In this document: in pieces, positions 35,256 to 49,610 of the stretch
Position numbering within the stretch: position 1 is the first letter of the stretch
How the letters are laid out: each line of letters opens with the position of its first letter
Assembly (NCBI GenBank): GCA_014773175.1
Contig: VXCM01000257.1
Location: forward strand, 291,358-355,357
Direction: 5' to 3'
Origin: Lucifuga dentata
Taxonomy: Eukaryota > Chordata > Actinopteri > Ophidiiformes > Bythitidae
Length of the DNA: 64,000 bases
The notes under the pieces: model-generated
The model's database searches: none
What the model was told of the DNA's origin: nothing
What the model saw: the letters and a program-made list of their open reading frames with translations, nothing else
Position numbers and translations under genes: made by a program

Positions 35256-38200
35256 GAAATGGTTTGGAAAAACAGCCATGACATGGGAAAAAGTGAATTG
35301 TTCAGGAAAAAAGAGGAGAGGAAAGGCATTTGATTTAACCCAGTGATCTGCAAACTCCACTGAGATGGGAGTACTGTCATATTAATAGGATCTTGAGAAT
35401 GAAGGGTCAAGGTCATGTGTGTATGTAATAAAAGATGATGAAATACATTTAGCCCGTCCTTGCCAACTTCCTACAGAACAGCTAGTTAGTGATGCAGCTA
35501 GGCAAAGAAAGCCTCTCTGACCCCTTCCACTCACTTCCACTGTGGGTGCATCCCACGGGAATAGTACGACTCCACTTTCATCCTCTTTCCACTCTTCACG
35601 TTTAAACATCATTTCCACCTTCTTCCTCTCATAATGGATTAGATCATGTTAAGATGTGAATTTGAACAGATATCCAAGTCACAGAGAGGCATTTTTGCCC
35701 TAGCCTGAGATTTCTTTGTCACTTTTTCATCATAAAACAAATTCTAGAATGGGAAAAAAAAAGTCTTGATTAGATTTTAAATTTAATTTAAAAGTATGAA
35801 AAGTCATTACATGAGGCTGTGTTGAATAATTGATAGGATAACTTTGAAAACATTTGATCACTGTTCTGAATTAAAGGCTTTACAACATTTTAAGTAGTGA
35901 TATTCAAGCTCAAATAAGCACGAAAATGAAAAGATGAAGCATTTCTTTCTAATTTCATTACAAATCACTCAGACTTACACATTTGCACAATGCAAAACAA
36001 TAATTTGCAAAGGGACTGTTGCTAAAATAGTTGGATGGGGTGCAAAGTCAAATATCATTCACTTTGATTTGAAAATATGACAAACATTAGAATTATCTAA
36101 AGCAAATTAAAAAATATATTGATTAATCTATACATATCTAATGACTTAATTGCTGCAGTTTCTTTGAAACTGAACTTTAATNAAAAAAAAAAAAAAAAAG
36201 CTCTATTGTATTAAAGATTAAATTCCCCTGAATGTGACATATTAATAATAAAGAAAAACACCTTATGATGTAAATGTTTGACTTTATATTAAGAGGGGAA
36301 TGGGACAAAGAAGAGAGAGAGCTTTTCTTCTTTGTCGAATGTGTATCCTTGATTTTGAGATGAAGATAACTCTCCATTTCCTGAATTTAGTTCTTCTGTT
36401 GAAATATAAAACAGAAAGAAGTGGACAGAAACAAAAAAATGTCAGAAAAAAAGCAACAGCTTTAGAATGGAGCAGAAAAGAAACAAAAGATTAAAAGCCA
36501 ATGTCAAGTTATTTAAAGCATGAAGAACTTAATAAGGACTATGCTTCCTGTGGCATCATTGGCTGGTGTTCAAGGCAACAGAGTTCAGAGCAGCTCATTG
36601 ACTGTAAGAATTGAGTCATTTCACATCAAGCTAACAGCACAAACACACATGCAGGTGACAGAAGAAAAGGAACCTGACAGTGAAGGAGGTGGTGGTTGAG
36701 GTGCCTAAGCCAATTTTCTCCTTGGTGATCAAAAAAGTTGACATTGACCTTAAGAAAGAAAGTGGCAGTAAAATAAAGAAAAATGAGATTTTAGTAGAGA
36801 TAAATGAAGGATGAGAATGTGGTCACAGTGAACTAGAAAACAACAAAAAAGAGACAAACTGATAACACAAGCTCAAAGATTTTAATTATACAGCATCTTA
36901 ATAGCATGTTCAAGAATAACTTCAAAGTTAATCATGACTTTTAAGTATATCAAAGCCTTGTGCTAAATCATTAGTATGTAGCTGATAATGTGTCCTAACC
37001 TGAATTATGAACTTAATTGTGTGTAATTGAATAACAGCTGGTGTCTGCTGTTCTCAGACCTGATCACATTCCACAGCAGTGTTACCATAATCAGGTAACA
37101 CTGCGAAATGACACAGGTGCCTTATCTTTTTTGCTGATGACATCCTGAATTAACACTGCAGATTTTTAAAATATTGGCGTGACAGCACAGATCAGCCTTC
37201 CTGTCAGGAATGTTGCCACACGGGGCAAAGTTGGAAGTTTACACATTAAAGGGGATCATAAGTGCCTTTCGCATTGCAGCAACTCAGCATCTTTCTTTCA
37301 TTTTGCACCCAGGACCAGTTTTGGTGCTTGACCTATAGCTTCTGAACATTTGTCTCCCTCCTACTCCTGCGTGGGTAGTCTCCGGTGGGTGAAGAACTGC
37401 TGGGTGTAGCTTGCAAGACAGAAAATTGCTGATTGGACAAACAAAAAGCTTTTACTGTCTTTCAGCCCTTCTCGTTTTTATATTAGCAAGTGTGCTTTTG
37501 TAGTTTGCTGTGTTCTCCTCTAGATCTCTTTGCTAATTCTCCATTATTAGGATATTCACGAAACTGCACAACAGAACAAAGACAACGATCTTCTCTATTC
37601 CCTCCACTGCTTCTGTTTTTATATGTTGCTGATGTTTTGGCATGTTACTTGCTGTAATTTCCATAATCTTCAAAGTATTTTAAGCACAGTGGGAATGCAA
37701 GCCTGGAACTCGCCGATAGAACAGCGTCGTTCCTACTCAGATACTTCTAGAGGTTCCTAATTAAGCTCTGAACTTTAGGTCTGAGCACTTGCTCTGAGAT
37801 CATTTGGGGCCCTAATGGCCGAACTCCTTGACCTCATTTTAATCTGAGTCTTTTGGTCCTTTGTGACCATAAAGGAACAAAGACTGATTTTAGCACCTAA
37901 AAATATTTTTAGTTATGTCCTGAAGAGTTCTTATTGAACATAACTACAAACAAATGCTTAACAGTAAAAAGTTTTAGCATTTTCAATGCAAATGTGTTTT
38001 AAAGTGACATTGTGAAAAGATAACATAGAAGAAGTTATATGGATCCAGGCGTGTAAACATTTGATAACATTTTTGGGTTTACTCCTTTAACTACTTCTAA
38101 CAACATAAGAGAGATGGACTGGATATGTGAATCTTGTTGATATAAGTGGCAGTCATTGGTAAAAATTGCTTTGTTTTCATTCTTGCTCACCACAAAACCA

Positions 38201-41091
38201 TCACAGTCACATATTTGAAAGATTTTGTCAGGCTGTGGCTGATGTGGCGTTATAGTCAGATTAGTGTGGTCATAGACTGCTGTCGCAGAAAAGAGTGAGA
38301 GACATAAAAGAGCTTCATCATTTTCTCTGCATCTCTTTCACACTTGTACCACACTCTCAAACTCCAGCTATCTAATGCAGAGAAAACACTTCCTCTTAGA
38401 AAGATAGGAAGAACTGAAGGAAAGAGACAGGAAGACATTGTAAGAAGAGGGGGAGATATGATGGTATCTGGTTAACAAAGAGCTGGAAGACAATAGATAT
38501 TAACTCCATCATCAGACAGTTGAGAGACTGTACACGTACAAATGCAGCAGATGAAACGGAAAGGCGGAATATGTAAAGAAATGTTGCATGAAAATGCAAA
38601 AATGCAAAAACTGTAGCTCTGTAAGGTCAAACTGAGCTATATAGTCTTTTATATAGTTTTTGTGGGAGTTCAGCAAGCAGCATTGATTGTTTAACCAGCC
38701 AATCAATTGTGAAGCCAATTCATCTATCATTTAGAATAGCATGGTCAATCACATTAAAGGCTGCAATGAGGTCAAGCAACCAACCATTACAGAGAAAGGG
38801 AAGATCATTAGTATCCATAACAACATATTCTTAGTATTGTGATATGTAAAAGAAATTGTGAAAAAGCGGAAAAAAATAATGCTGTTAGTGTTAGTACTTG
38901 AGTGATGAGAAAAATACTTATATGCTATGCTATATGGTTTATAGTTCTTACAACATATTTGACTAATTTTATGGCAATAATATCTCTGGGATCAGATTAT
39001 GATGCTGTATCACCAACCAGTACTGACCAACAATTATTTAGTTCAGTTAAAAAAATTCAACCACAAGACTGTGCAATTTTGGGATGTCGCAAAATAAAGT
39101 CAACAATTATGAGAGAAATTGGCCACCACTGCTGGCCAATTTTTTGTTCTTATGACCTGCAGAAACCTGTGACAAAATTGTCAGAAATCGAAGACCAAAA
39201 ATCTCACATCTGACTGCTGCTACAACCAACCTCTTTAAATCAGAGCAGATGGATGACAAGTTGATCACACGTTTTTGCCTGCATATTTTTTTTTTTTGCT
39301 ACAGATTATCATAGCACTGCGATTCACCAGGAATTCATTGCACAATCTGATATGCAGCAAACTTGATACTGTACAGTTTAACCGTAACATGCAGTTAACT
39401 TAAAAAAAAAAAATCACTATTTGCACAATTTGTAGGATGCAATACTTACAATAAAATACTTTTAATCTCATCGACTGTAATGCTGTTGTGAAAGAACAGG
39501 AGCTTCAACTCGGAAAATTCTGTGTGCATGGAGTTAAAACTGGGACTTCTGAAATCAGTCACATGGTAATTTATTTATCAACAATAGACTAAATTCCATT
39601 TAAAGCCCAAACTCAAGGCTTTTCCCATAATAATGACCAGAGCCAGATCCTTCTATCTACTGTAGTTCATTATGACAGTGCATGCTGTGGACTGTCATGG
39701 TACAGATGCAATGACCACAGGAAAATCAGTGTCAGACGGTGACTGAAGGACATTTTCAGCAGTAATCTTTCTACAGACACAGGCGGGCTGCACAAGGATC
39801 GACTCTGATCTACTCTGACAGGATGCTATCTGTGGTTCATACCGATACATTGAGGGGGAAAGTATAGGCAGGGCAGAAAGTCACACTTTTCCAGAAATGT
39901 CAGAAGGTGCACAACAGTGATTAATCGGAGAGCCACACGCTGAGCTCAGCCACCACTCATCCTGTCAGGCTAAAGCTGAGGAAATGTGTGTATATATTTC
40001 TCATAGTCAAAGCATTCAGGGGGGGTCAAACGCTGGCCAGCAGCAGTGACAACCAGCACCACCCATCATCTCCACACAGTGCAATACATTTGACACCATT
40101 TCTTCTTAAAGACTGTGGGAGGTTTGAAATCAATTCACATGTCTCTTATGCCTGTCAGAAGTCTTTATGGGTTCCTATATGTCTGACTGAACCCAAGTTC
40201 AAATTATATTACGTTAACCGGGTTTGGTCCGGTTGCACGGGATGGGGGTTGTCTGTGGTTCAAAATGTTTCATATCTGAATGGATCTAAGCAGACCACCT
40301 ATCAGCTTTGAACACATGGTGCATCATAATTGCAACAGGAGTAAACATGGAGAGCTTGAGCTGAAGTTCACAGAAAAGTTGAGACTTTTTCTGGTGATAT
40401 GAGGAGGAAGTTGAAGGAAAAGCTTGCTCGTGAATTTGTGGTGCATCATGCTCTGTTAGTGTTGGTGTTCTCTGTTAGAGTCTGTTTGGGTTGACAACAT
40501 TTTGGATCAGATCTAATTATCCTCGGGACTATTTTAGATTGTGTCCTCTGATTCCTTTTGAATTGGGTCTTTTTGAAAATTTATTTAATATTGCATTTAG
40601 GTAAGATTTCCACGTTTTCGGCTTGTGAAGACTTCTAATACCTATTGCAATCCCTTTCTTTATATGTGAGCTTTCTATTTCCACCGGATCATTTTTATAT
40701 ACCTTTCTGTGTTCAAAGGTGATGAAAACAGGTTTGCAGAGGAATAGCTTTTGAAATAAAAATTGTTAAAGATGTACAAAACCTTGTAAAAGGTAACCAT
40801 AATTGTATGACTGAAAAGCAACAATAATTTAAGATGCAAGCTAAGCAAAACACACAGCAGTCCTCTGTTCTTTAGTTGTCCCTCATGTCAGAGTACATAG
40901 ATGCCATATGAATCACATGGCTTTTCTGTTCCTTTGCTGAACTGAAATAATGACTTACATTATGATTATTTCACAGCAGTTTTGCAGCTTCTTCTGTTCT
41001 CTGTGGTGGTTGCCTTGACAACGCTATCAGTGGATTTAAATGAAGTAAGATCTTCTGTTGTTGATAAATGAGAGAAATGGTTACCAAATAA

Positions 41092-41131
<40 letters not shown>

Positions 41132-41334
41132 GTAATAAATATGATTCTTCATCAGAAGCTATGAAGACACTGTTCACAAAGGCTTAGCTGATAAGAAAAG
41201 AACAGAGAAGAGTCAGTTATGTGTGCTCAAAGTGTGTGTAGTTGTGTATGTGTGCTAATCACACCATGATGGCATGAGTGAGTGATTTGTTTGGCTTCTG
41301 TTCCTTTACCAGGTTGATAAGATGGTATGTCTTC
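34473..41334. other. Intergenic DNA without recognisable gene
   Basis: (TG)n-N-(GA)n at 35016-35068 and (GA)n at 35219-35254. Poly(A) with N at 36182. (GT)n at 41094-41129. A plus frame at 38902-39213 (103 codons) and another at 39988-40311 (107 codons) show no domain or signal consistent with a gene. Confidence 0.55.
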
Positions 41335-41424
41335 CCCACTGTCTCTGCTAATGTGTGTGTCTGTCCCATTGTCTCTGCTGATATGCATGTTCCTCCCATT
41401 GTGGAACAATGTGGATGTGTTTCT
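41335..41424 (+). repeat. Three 30-bp tandem units
   Basis: Units starting CCCACTGTCTCTGCTAATG, CCCATTGTCTCTGCTGATA and CCCATTGTGGAACAATGTG follow with exact 30-bp spacing; further degenerate CCATTGT units follow to about 41480. Confidence 0.6.
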
Positions 41425-42115
41425 TCTGAAGTGGGTTTGTCCATTGTCTTCCAATGTGGACACATTCTGGGTCTGTCCTGGAATTCAAACTCTGACCCAG
41501 GTGTTAAATGGGCTACTTCACACCTATAACACACTGCTGAATGTTTAGCCAGATGTTTCCACTTTTAAATGTAAAGAAAAAAACTAATCATACTCAATAT
41601 GATTTGTTGGGTTGACTTAATTTTACCAGATGTTAGCATGGTACGAAAAGCTCGACACAAATTATTGGGTGGATTTTCGTTGTTGAGGATACACATTATT
41701 ATTTCTTTTTTAGTGCAGCAGCAGAGTCACAAAATCCAAGCAAGAATGGATCAAATCCCTTATTTCCCTAATACAGGACACAGAGCAAACACGGCCTATT
41801 TATCTGCTCACAAAAAACATGGTTGGCTGTTATTTGTGCCATTAAGAACAATCGATAGTTTAACATCCTAATTTATATCCACACTTATGCGTTAACTAGC
41901 AAGCCTTCTTATCAAGCACCCATTTATCCAAGTAATCTTAAAACATACCATATATACTCAAGTATAAGCCGATCTCATGTATAAGCTGACCCCCCGATTT
42001 TGGCCTGCAAATTTAGATTTTTAAAGAAACCCGTATATAAGCCGACCCCCTGATGTATCAGTTTATTTGTTTAGTAAATTATCTGTTTTTCTGGGTATTC
42101 TGGGTATTCTATTCA

Positions 42116-42319
42116 TTAGCTGACATTAACTTTTCTGGACTCCTCTTCCTTGTCTGAATCGCCAAACAGTTCATTCCAGTNGCTGACATTAACTTTTCTG
42201 GACTCCTCTTCCTTGTCTGAATCGCCAAACAGTTCATTCCAGTCCTGTTCTGTGTAACGTGTCTTGAAACCAGCCTCATACGATACTCTTTTCCTCTTCT
42301 GAGTCCGTGTAGTTTCCAT
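42116..42319 (-). pseudogene. N-terminal fragment of a pogo-like transposase
   Basis: Minus-strand frame from 42319 begins METTRTQKRKRVSYEAGFK and continues RYTEQDWNELFGDSDKEEES. The RKRVSYEAGFK block resembles the start of the helix-turn-helix region in CENP-B/pogo-type transposases. The rest of the DNA-binding domain and all of the catalytic domain are missing. The C-terminal repeat of WNELFGDSDKEEES is an artefact of the N at 42181. Confidence 0.5.
42119..42243. repeat. 62-bp duplication across a one-N join
   Basis: 42119-42180 and 42182-42243 are identical with a single N between, inside the pogo-like element; an unmerged contig overlap. Confidence 0.9.
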
Positions 42320-42720
42320 TCTGTGCTGTATCTTATCTGAAGCTTCTTGCTAATAAAGCACAAAACATGTTGAGGAGACTACCAAATAACATTACCATAC
42401 CGGTATATGAAACAGCACTTTTATAAGGTCGTCTCTGATTGGCCCATTCTTTTGTCTTTGACCAATCACAACAGCACTTACTGGGCGCTGCAAATGGCCG
42501 CTGCAAAATGTGCTGGATAAGATGTTTTGTCAGGAAATATCTCATTTTAAGGTATGATTTAAACTATTTTCCATGGGAAGTGATAAATGGTAATATTTTC
42601 ACCCTTGAAAATTTCATTCTCTGGGATCAAATTTGAATTTCTCGTGTATAAGCTGACCCTCCAATTTGCTTTATGAAATTTGGTAATAAAAACTTGGCTT
42701 ATACTCGAATATATACGGTA

Positions 42721-42818
42721 GTCAATTCTTATATTTTAAGAGTCATTCCTCTCTGTTTATTAATTTTGTTACATAGCAATCCTCTCCATAAGGTTTTTTT
42801 TTTCCTCCTGTATGTGGT

Positions 42819-42857
<39 letters not shown>

Positions 42858-44511
42858 NCACACACACACACACACACACGCAAACACCATACACACACTC
42901 ACACACCATGTATCTGACATAGGGTGTGTGTTGCATTTACCTCTGCTAAGTGCCGGTTCAGCAGCAGAGCTCTGGCTGTATCGATTCACAACTTCATTTT
43001 GATCTGAGCTCGAGTTTGTTGTTGACTTTGATTCAGTCTTGTAAAGTGATAGTGCAGTAAAAATCAATTCCGGCTTAAAAATAATTTAACCTGCAGTAGC
43101 TTTTGCTCCACACACACACACATGCACGCACATGCACACACACACACCTCCCAATTTACCATACATCTCAGCTTTGAATTCTTTATGACATCATTTTATT
43201 CCTTTGCCAGTAAAAAAAAAAAATAGATTAATAATATTACAATGTATATGCTAAATCTCCAATACCTTTCTTTTGTGTGTACATGCTTGTTTCCACTGTG
43301 TGTGCATGAGTGGGTCCATGCATGTGTTGCTAAGTTTATACATCAGGGGAAAAAGCTGAGCTAGCAGTCAGTGGTGTCGATATTGATTCACTCTTTGTGA
43401 TGTCGCCAACAATCCATTAATGTCAAAACAGGAAACAATGAACACCTAAAGTTACAAGCCCTTTGCACATCACAATAATACAAGATGTGTTCTTGTTGCG
43501 AAAAATGAATTAATATAGACTAAGATTTTTATGTTCCTTTCACATTCTCCCTTCCTTTCTATTAGCTTACAAAGTGCAGCTCAACGACTGTAACATTAAA
43601 AAGCTTTGAGAGGGGAGGAGATAACGTTGAAGATGTAAAGATAGGAGACGTGGAGGAATGGAAACGTGAATAATTTAGTGATCTCTGGTGGCATCCTTAC
43701 ACACTTCTTCTGCCTAAAATTGTTATGACTGCTCCCCATGGGCTGTATGATGGTGCTTCATTTTGTGTCATAACAGTGGAGTAGTCTACATGATATCTAC
43801 ATATATTCGATATGCTTACCAGGATTTTCCTTTGCAGCAAAGTGAACTTTTTGATGATAGCGTATACATTTACATTACAAATACTTTGCTTTACCTTGCT
43901 TCCAGCGTGTTCGGAAAGGAAGAAAATGACAGATATTATGAACAATAACTGACAGAAGGTTTTGGTTCCTTGTAACATGTGACTTGTGACCACCTCTCCA
44001 CCCCCACCTCCAGCCCCCCAAGCATCGGGTGACAAGAAAATAATTCTTTCGTCTTGTGTCTTTTGAAGTATGCTGGCACCTTCAAACCCCAAGTATGAGC
44101 ACAAGATAGAACATGCTTTAATCTCCTCAGGGAAGCAATGTTTTGCTCCAGCAGAGAACAACAGGAAAACAAAACAAACAAAAAAAAAAAAAAAGGAACA
44201 ATCCAATCTAGATTTCACTCCGCTGAGAGCTCTTTTTCTCTGTCCCATATACTGGATGCTGCACTGAAGCACAGACTGCATGACCTGCCAGAATTGCAGC
44301 AGAAAAAAGCAATCTTCATATCGAGGGAATGTAGCACACCAAGCCAAAAAACACAAGGCAAATTAAACAAATACAACAGTTTATGCTGCGCTCTTTTCCC
44401 CATAGTTGGAAAAGAAACAGCTTTAAGTTAAAACTTACAGTATACGGACTTAACGAAATTCTCTTCTTTCTCTCTGACTGTTTGGATGCTGCAATGCTGC
44501 ATTGTCAAGGT

Positions 44512-44565
<54 letters not shown>

Positions 44566-44568
44566 NGT

Positions 44569-44626
<58 letters not shown>

Positions 44627-47164
44627 ACGAGCTATGGCTACTTGCAGTTTACAACACCATGTGCACTGGTTTTGCATTGTGGTTCAACCATTAAAAGTAA
44701 CAATTTCTTACATATTTCCATACTGTTTGAACTGACTGCTGAGTGGTAGTAATGTTGTCTGGCTTTGTGAAGTTGGATCCTAATACTGGATTCACAGATT
44801 GATAATTTGCATTAGACTGAAAACTGGATTTCCTGTTCTTTTCAGTGAGAGGAGAACAGAAAATTCTGCCACTGCCGGCTGTGAGAACCACACACACACA
44901 CACCACGCACCCAAATGGAACATACTGCAAAAGTTACAATTTTCTACCTTTTTCCACTTGCCCCAGCTGCAATGTTGAACTGGATGTTGATTGATTCTTG
45001 GGTCAAAGATGGATAGTATTGTGCAAAACGCTAAAACGCTATTGTATCCTCTAACACTGAGTTATATCCTGCCAAATTACCATGGCGACATTTCCGCATC
45101 GGCCGTTGTTGTCTGCCATCTGCTGCTTCAGTTGACAGTGATTCTGCTGTAATGACTGGTTGGGCCGTTTTTCCACGTCAACATAAATCCAGCACAAAAT
45201 ACACACACACACAGAATCACACACACACAGAATCACATACATTCTCTCTATAACAAGCTCTCGATCCTCCCATCATAAACAACACAGAGTTGTGATCTGA
45301 GTCATTGATGCAGTGAGGGGTTGCATTGTCTTAACAGTAATCAGCTCAGCTTATCAGATCCACCAGTTCAACAGGAGTTTTGAGACAGACTACAGCGATG
45401 TTTGGCTGATTATCTCCCCACCCTACACCACCAATCAGTCCCACAGAGACAAATCACAGAGAATTAGTTCCAATTACACTCTGTAAGCAGGCTAGTCTGT
45501 TAATACACTACCTATCTACTCACCAAGTGCCATCCTCAATTAGCTGTGCAAATATTACGTTAAATACTTTTTAAATGGTTGTGCTCTGAACAGGACTCCC
45601 ACTCTAATGCTCACCCACTCTCACTCCCTGTCCTCCTTTCTGCTTTTCATAGCTGTGTTTTTTCCTGAGGACATGACTGTGTGATATTACACTAAAATTG
45701 TAGCTTAATGAAAGAGCAACAGAAGCTGTTCTTTTGCACCAAATTAGAAATTTTGCAGAGTTTTGTGGTCTGTATATAATTACACTAACAGATTGCAATG
45801 ATGGAGCGACTCACGCACCAGTGCATTTTCTCTTTTCACAGCATAGCATAAAGAAGAGAGTTGGACTGCTTGTTCAAGGCAGCAATTACTTGAACAACAA
45901 CTTACTGTTTATATAAACAACAACTTATGGCATTTTCAAATTTGGCCAACTAATTGACTCAAGAATCATTCCACGTTGTAGTTCAATGGCACAACAAGCA
46001 GTCATGGCAACACTGTCATCTTATCAATTGACTACAGAAGTGTACAACACAGTTTTACTGTAAATAATTAGCGACAATGACAAGTATAATTTAAAAGGGC
46101 CAAAGATTAATTATTTTCTTTAAAGGACAAATTATTCAGAATAAGCTAAAACCATTAAATTTTGCGAATTTTGCAAATTTTGCGATCTATTACAAAGCAA
46201 GTTTTATTTTATCACATGTTAGATTCACTTTGCTAAACCACACTTATTACTGGTTGTATGAAACCTGTGTTTTACCTGCATGTTGTAGATGGCTACTGGT
46301 CAGTTCATGCGTGTGCAAAAGACAATGATCTATAGCTGTCCTCACAGCCGTCACTTTTTAAAATCTCCATTGATTGCTGCAGCTGCTGCTCAATAAAGCA
46401 TTTCATAAGGCACATTCACCTTAAATGTTTGAAACACTGGAAAAGTTTGCTTAAAATTTGCTTGACAGTTTAGTAGAAGTATAATTTTTGACTCTCATTA
46501 GTGCTTCTGTCTTTCCCTCTCTCTCTAGCCTTGCCTGTTGTTAGTATCTCTCCATCTCTCTCTGTTTTACTTTTCCTACCCCTTTCACCTATAATTATTC
46601 TCTTTCTCTGCATTCTCTGCATGATGTTACTCTATAGCAAACTACTCTTTAGTCCTAACAAACAGAAAGAGGTGTCAAGACCCCGCGAAGGAAACCAGCC
46701 ATCACTCTCTCTTCTGGCTTGTCTTTGTGTCAAAGAGAACATATTCAATGGAATATGCACCTACCAAGAGGAAGTAAAGAAACTTACATTTGTCTGCGGC
46801 TGGACAGAGAGATGGATATATCTTACAGAAAACAGACAAAACAAAAATAAACAGATTCGATAGAAAATGGAAGCAAACTGAGGATGCATAACAGGCAAAT
46901 GCAGCTTGGATATAAGCTGCTGTTAAGAAAACCTGAATAGATAAATGCAGGAAGGAAAATGTGATGCATTTGCAAATATGAAAAAGGACAATAAAATGAG
47001 CAGACACAGAATTAGCTTGAAGTATGCTTGACAGTGGTGGAGGTTTTATTTTGTAGATTATAGATTTTGCCATAAGTTTTAGTTTTTGTGATCTGGCTCT
47101 TCCTACCTGAATGATTTGACTCTTTCAGTCTGCATGGAAATAAGTATTTGCAAGAAAAATTAGA

Positions 47165-47195
<31 letters not shown>

Positions 47196-49335
47196 ACAAC
47201 AACAATATTTGATATAAATTAATTGCAAAGGAGAGAAGTTGTTTCATCTTTTTTATTGGGAAACATCCAAAGTTACAAGGTAAAAAAAAAAAAAAAAAAA
47301 AAAAAAGTTGTCTAGACTACCACCAGCAGCACTGACAGAAAGATACTGTATGTGTGTCAGCAGGGAGTGTGGCTGTGTCAGTGACAGTATCTAAACCAGG
47401 TGGAATAAACCTGTTGTGCTTGAAAGCAGCATCTCTACCTCCTCCATTATTGATCTGCAGTGAAAGCAAGACAATAGTAATTTTGTCAAGTAGAGGAAAG
47501 AGTGAGGATTTATGAAGAGGAGCAGTAGAGAAAAAATGTCTAGCTGTGAAAAAAAAAAAAAAAAAAANAAAAAAAAAAAAGTGCTGCCCTTTGATTTTTC
47601 TGCTGAGTATGTCCTATGCTCTAAAGCCAATTTAAGATCTACTGAATGGACCTGGTATGAAAACAAAATTGGGTGACATTAAAATAGCCCTAGTTGTTGA
47701 ACAGCCTACAAGCTGTGAACAATATCAGATACGTGGCATTTTATTTGGAAGATAAATCTTTTCTGGACTTCATAGTGACCTTTTAAAAGTCACTTTCTTA
47801 TCTACAAGCATGACTTTTATTCTTGTATGTTGTAATGCATCAGATCATTAATGAGATCCTTCTACGTGATCAATAAATAGGCTCTGATGGCTCTCAGTAC
47901 ATAATGGGCTTGTGAAATGCTGCAGTAGGTGCTTTGTTTTGAAAGAGGACATAACACAGTTTTCTGGTCCGTGCTGATAATTGGTGTTTAAATCTGCTGG
48001 TGTACAGAAATCCACACATACAGCGCTATGCAAAATTATTTCCTTATTACTTGGGTTTAGTAATAATAAAAAATAAACGGATCACAGATAAAACTCATCA
48101 AGTACATTGTACCTGGGATTATTTGAAATGCTATGTTTTACACAGAATTCAACAACTGTAGTTACATTAGAGTCCAGAACACAATGATAGATCAGCTGCC
48201 TCACATTATGTGTTCTTAACATGTCCTTCTAAACATACTACCTGGCAAGTGTGACATTTTTCCTGTAAGTGCTGTTAACATGCTTCTCCAGACTGTTCAG
48301 AAGGACTGAAAGTCCCTTTATAATGTGTGATGGTGGCTATGGTCTGTGTATGCCAATATTTCTTTTCTTCTGAAACTGACAATTCAACAGTTGCCCTGCT
48401 TTCCGCAATAATTGGTCAGGTGCACATAGGTGTGAAAATTGAAGAGAGCTCTGAGCTCTCCACAGTTGTCTTTTCCTCTTCACAGGTCATATCTTACTTT
48501 CAAGACTGTTTGTGGAGGTGGTCCATTTTTAAAGAGGAGATGTGTGTATAAAAGTCTCTTTCAAGATCTGAACAACCCTCCAGGGGCAGACATGCCAATA
48601 GACAGTTTGCCCACAACTTCACCCATTGTGCAGCACATGAGCACAGCTGCTATAGATTAATCATCAGGGAAACTGTGTGCAAAATCCAATTTTTTTTTCT
48701 GTAGTTTGTTTATTGATCTCTTGTTTTATGACCAACATCCTCTTGTAATTCCACAATGATGAGCAGCTGCTTATCATTGGGGAGCATTGAGAGCATTGCA
48801 TATACTAAGAAAACGTCTCTAAAAATCTGACATGGTGGATGATACACCATCCAAACTTTTGATCAAGTACATTTTTGCCTGAAGAGTTTCACTTTGGTTC
48901 TATACTACATCTCAAGGCCAAAACCACTTTTTTTTTTTTTTTTTTTTTTTTAAAGAAAATCATTCTAGTTTAGTGATGAGATTGCATTGCACTGTAGAGT
49001 GCTCTCACTGCATGACTCCTGATATGCTGTCAGCCAAGCTAGTGATCACAGCAGACAGCAGAAGCAATCTGGCCTGTTGTGGCTCTGGAGTTGAACTGAC
49101 CTCACAAGCTTTCAACACCGGAGCTGAGAGCAGCAGAGCAGTGTTCTGAAATGGGGTGATGAAACAACAAAAACGTTTCAGGTTACATTTCTGCAGCTTG
49201 TCATTCACCTGTCTGCATAGTTCCATTACAGTAAGGTTGACAGGGTTTTAATTTTGAGATAAGACTACTTTTATAAAACTTTGTATCTTGTGTTTCTGTA
49301 TCCATTGATTTTTTTTCCTTATCAGGGCTTCATGG
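42721..49335. other. Intergenic DNA without recognisable gene
   Basis: (CT)n-N-(CA)n at 42822-42880; poly(A) tracts at 47283-47306 and 47549-47580 (with N); poly(T) at 48929-48951. The longest open frame of the window (219 codons, minus, 44356-43697) spans a poly(A)-derived Phe run and has no recognisable domain. Confidence 0.55.
44511..44624. repeat. (GT)n(GA)n microsatellite duplicated across a one-N join
   Basis: A GT run followed by a GA run occurs before the N at 44566 and again after it; probably one locus counted twice. Confidence 0.85.
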
Positions 49336-49610
49336 AAGCATCATGCCAAGCAATGTAACCCAGATGTCCCTCTCTTCCTCTAGCTCTTCCTGGGGATTCC
49401 AAAATGTCCCCATATATAATGGGATATATAATCTCTCTATCATATTCTGGGTCTGGCCCATCGTCTCCTCATACACCGGAATACCTCCCCAGGGAGGCTA
49501 CTAGGAGGCATACTGATTCGATGCCTGACCACCTCAGGTTGCTCCTTTCAATGCAAAGGAGCAGCAGTTCTACTCTGAGCTTCCATCGGATGTCTACCCT
49601 CCCCCAATAA
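49336..49610 (-). pseudogene. C-terminal reverse-transcriptase tail of a non-LTR retrotransposon
   Basis: On the minus strand, in shifted frames, it reads VEPLLL-IERSNLRWSG, then PGEVFRCMRRRWARPR, then RDYISHYIWGHFGIP. The order matches the C-terminal end of a common fish LINE protein (RW-GH..RMP, LPGEVFR, GRPR..RDYIS.LAWE.LGIP). Stops and frameshifts are present. The upstream polymerase domain is absent, so this is a short dead fragment. Confidence 0.72.

Larger units (their letters stand above)
41948..42718 (-). mobile_element. pogo/Tigger-like DNA element with TA target duplication
   Basis: The left end CCATATATACTCAAGTATAA and right end, inverted, CCGTATATATTCGAGTATAA form terminal inverted repeats flanked by TA at 41946-41947 and 42719-42720. 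TATAAGC(C/T)GACCC is repeated three times near the left end and once inverted-end-proximal near 42645. The interior on the minus strand encodes a short basic stretch (next entry). The length is inflated by a 62-bp assembly duplication at the N at 42181. Confidence 0.75.

Noticed and set aside
38740..38800. Short match to a fish repeat phrase (CATTAAAGGCTGCAATGAGG)
   Set aside because: Too short to define an element; no flanking family sequence recognised.
42116..42363. Tandem repeat in the pogo-like protein (WNELFGDSDKEEES twice)
   Set aside because: Produced by the 62-bp assembly duplication at the N at 42181.
43697..44356. Longest open frame in the window, 219 codons on the minus strand
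   Set aside because: It crosses a poly(A)-derived Phe run and a Gly run from GGGGGTGG-like sequence, has no domain, no Kozak or splice support, and is matched by several overlapping frames on the other strand.
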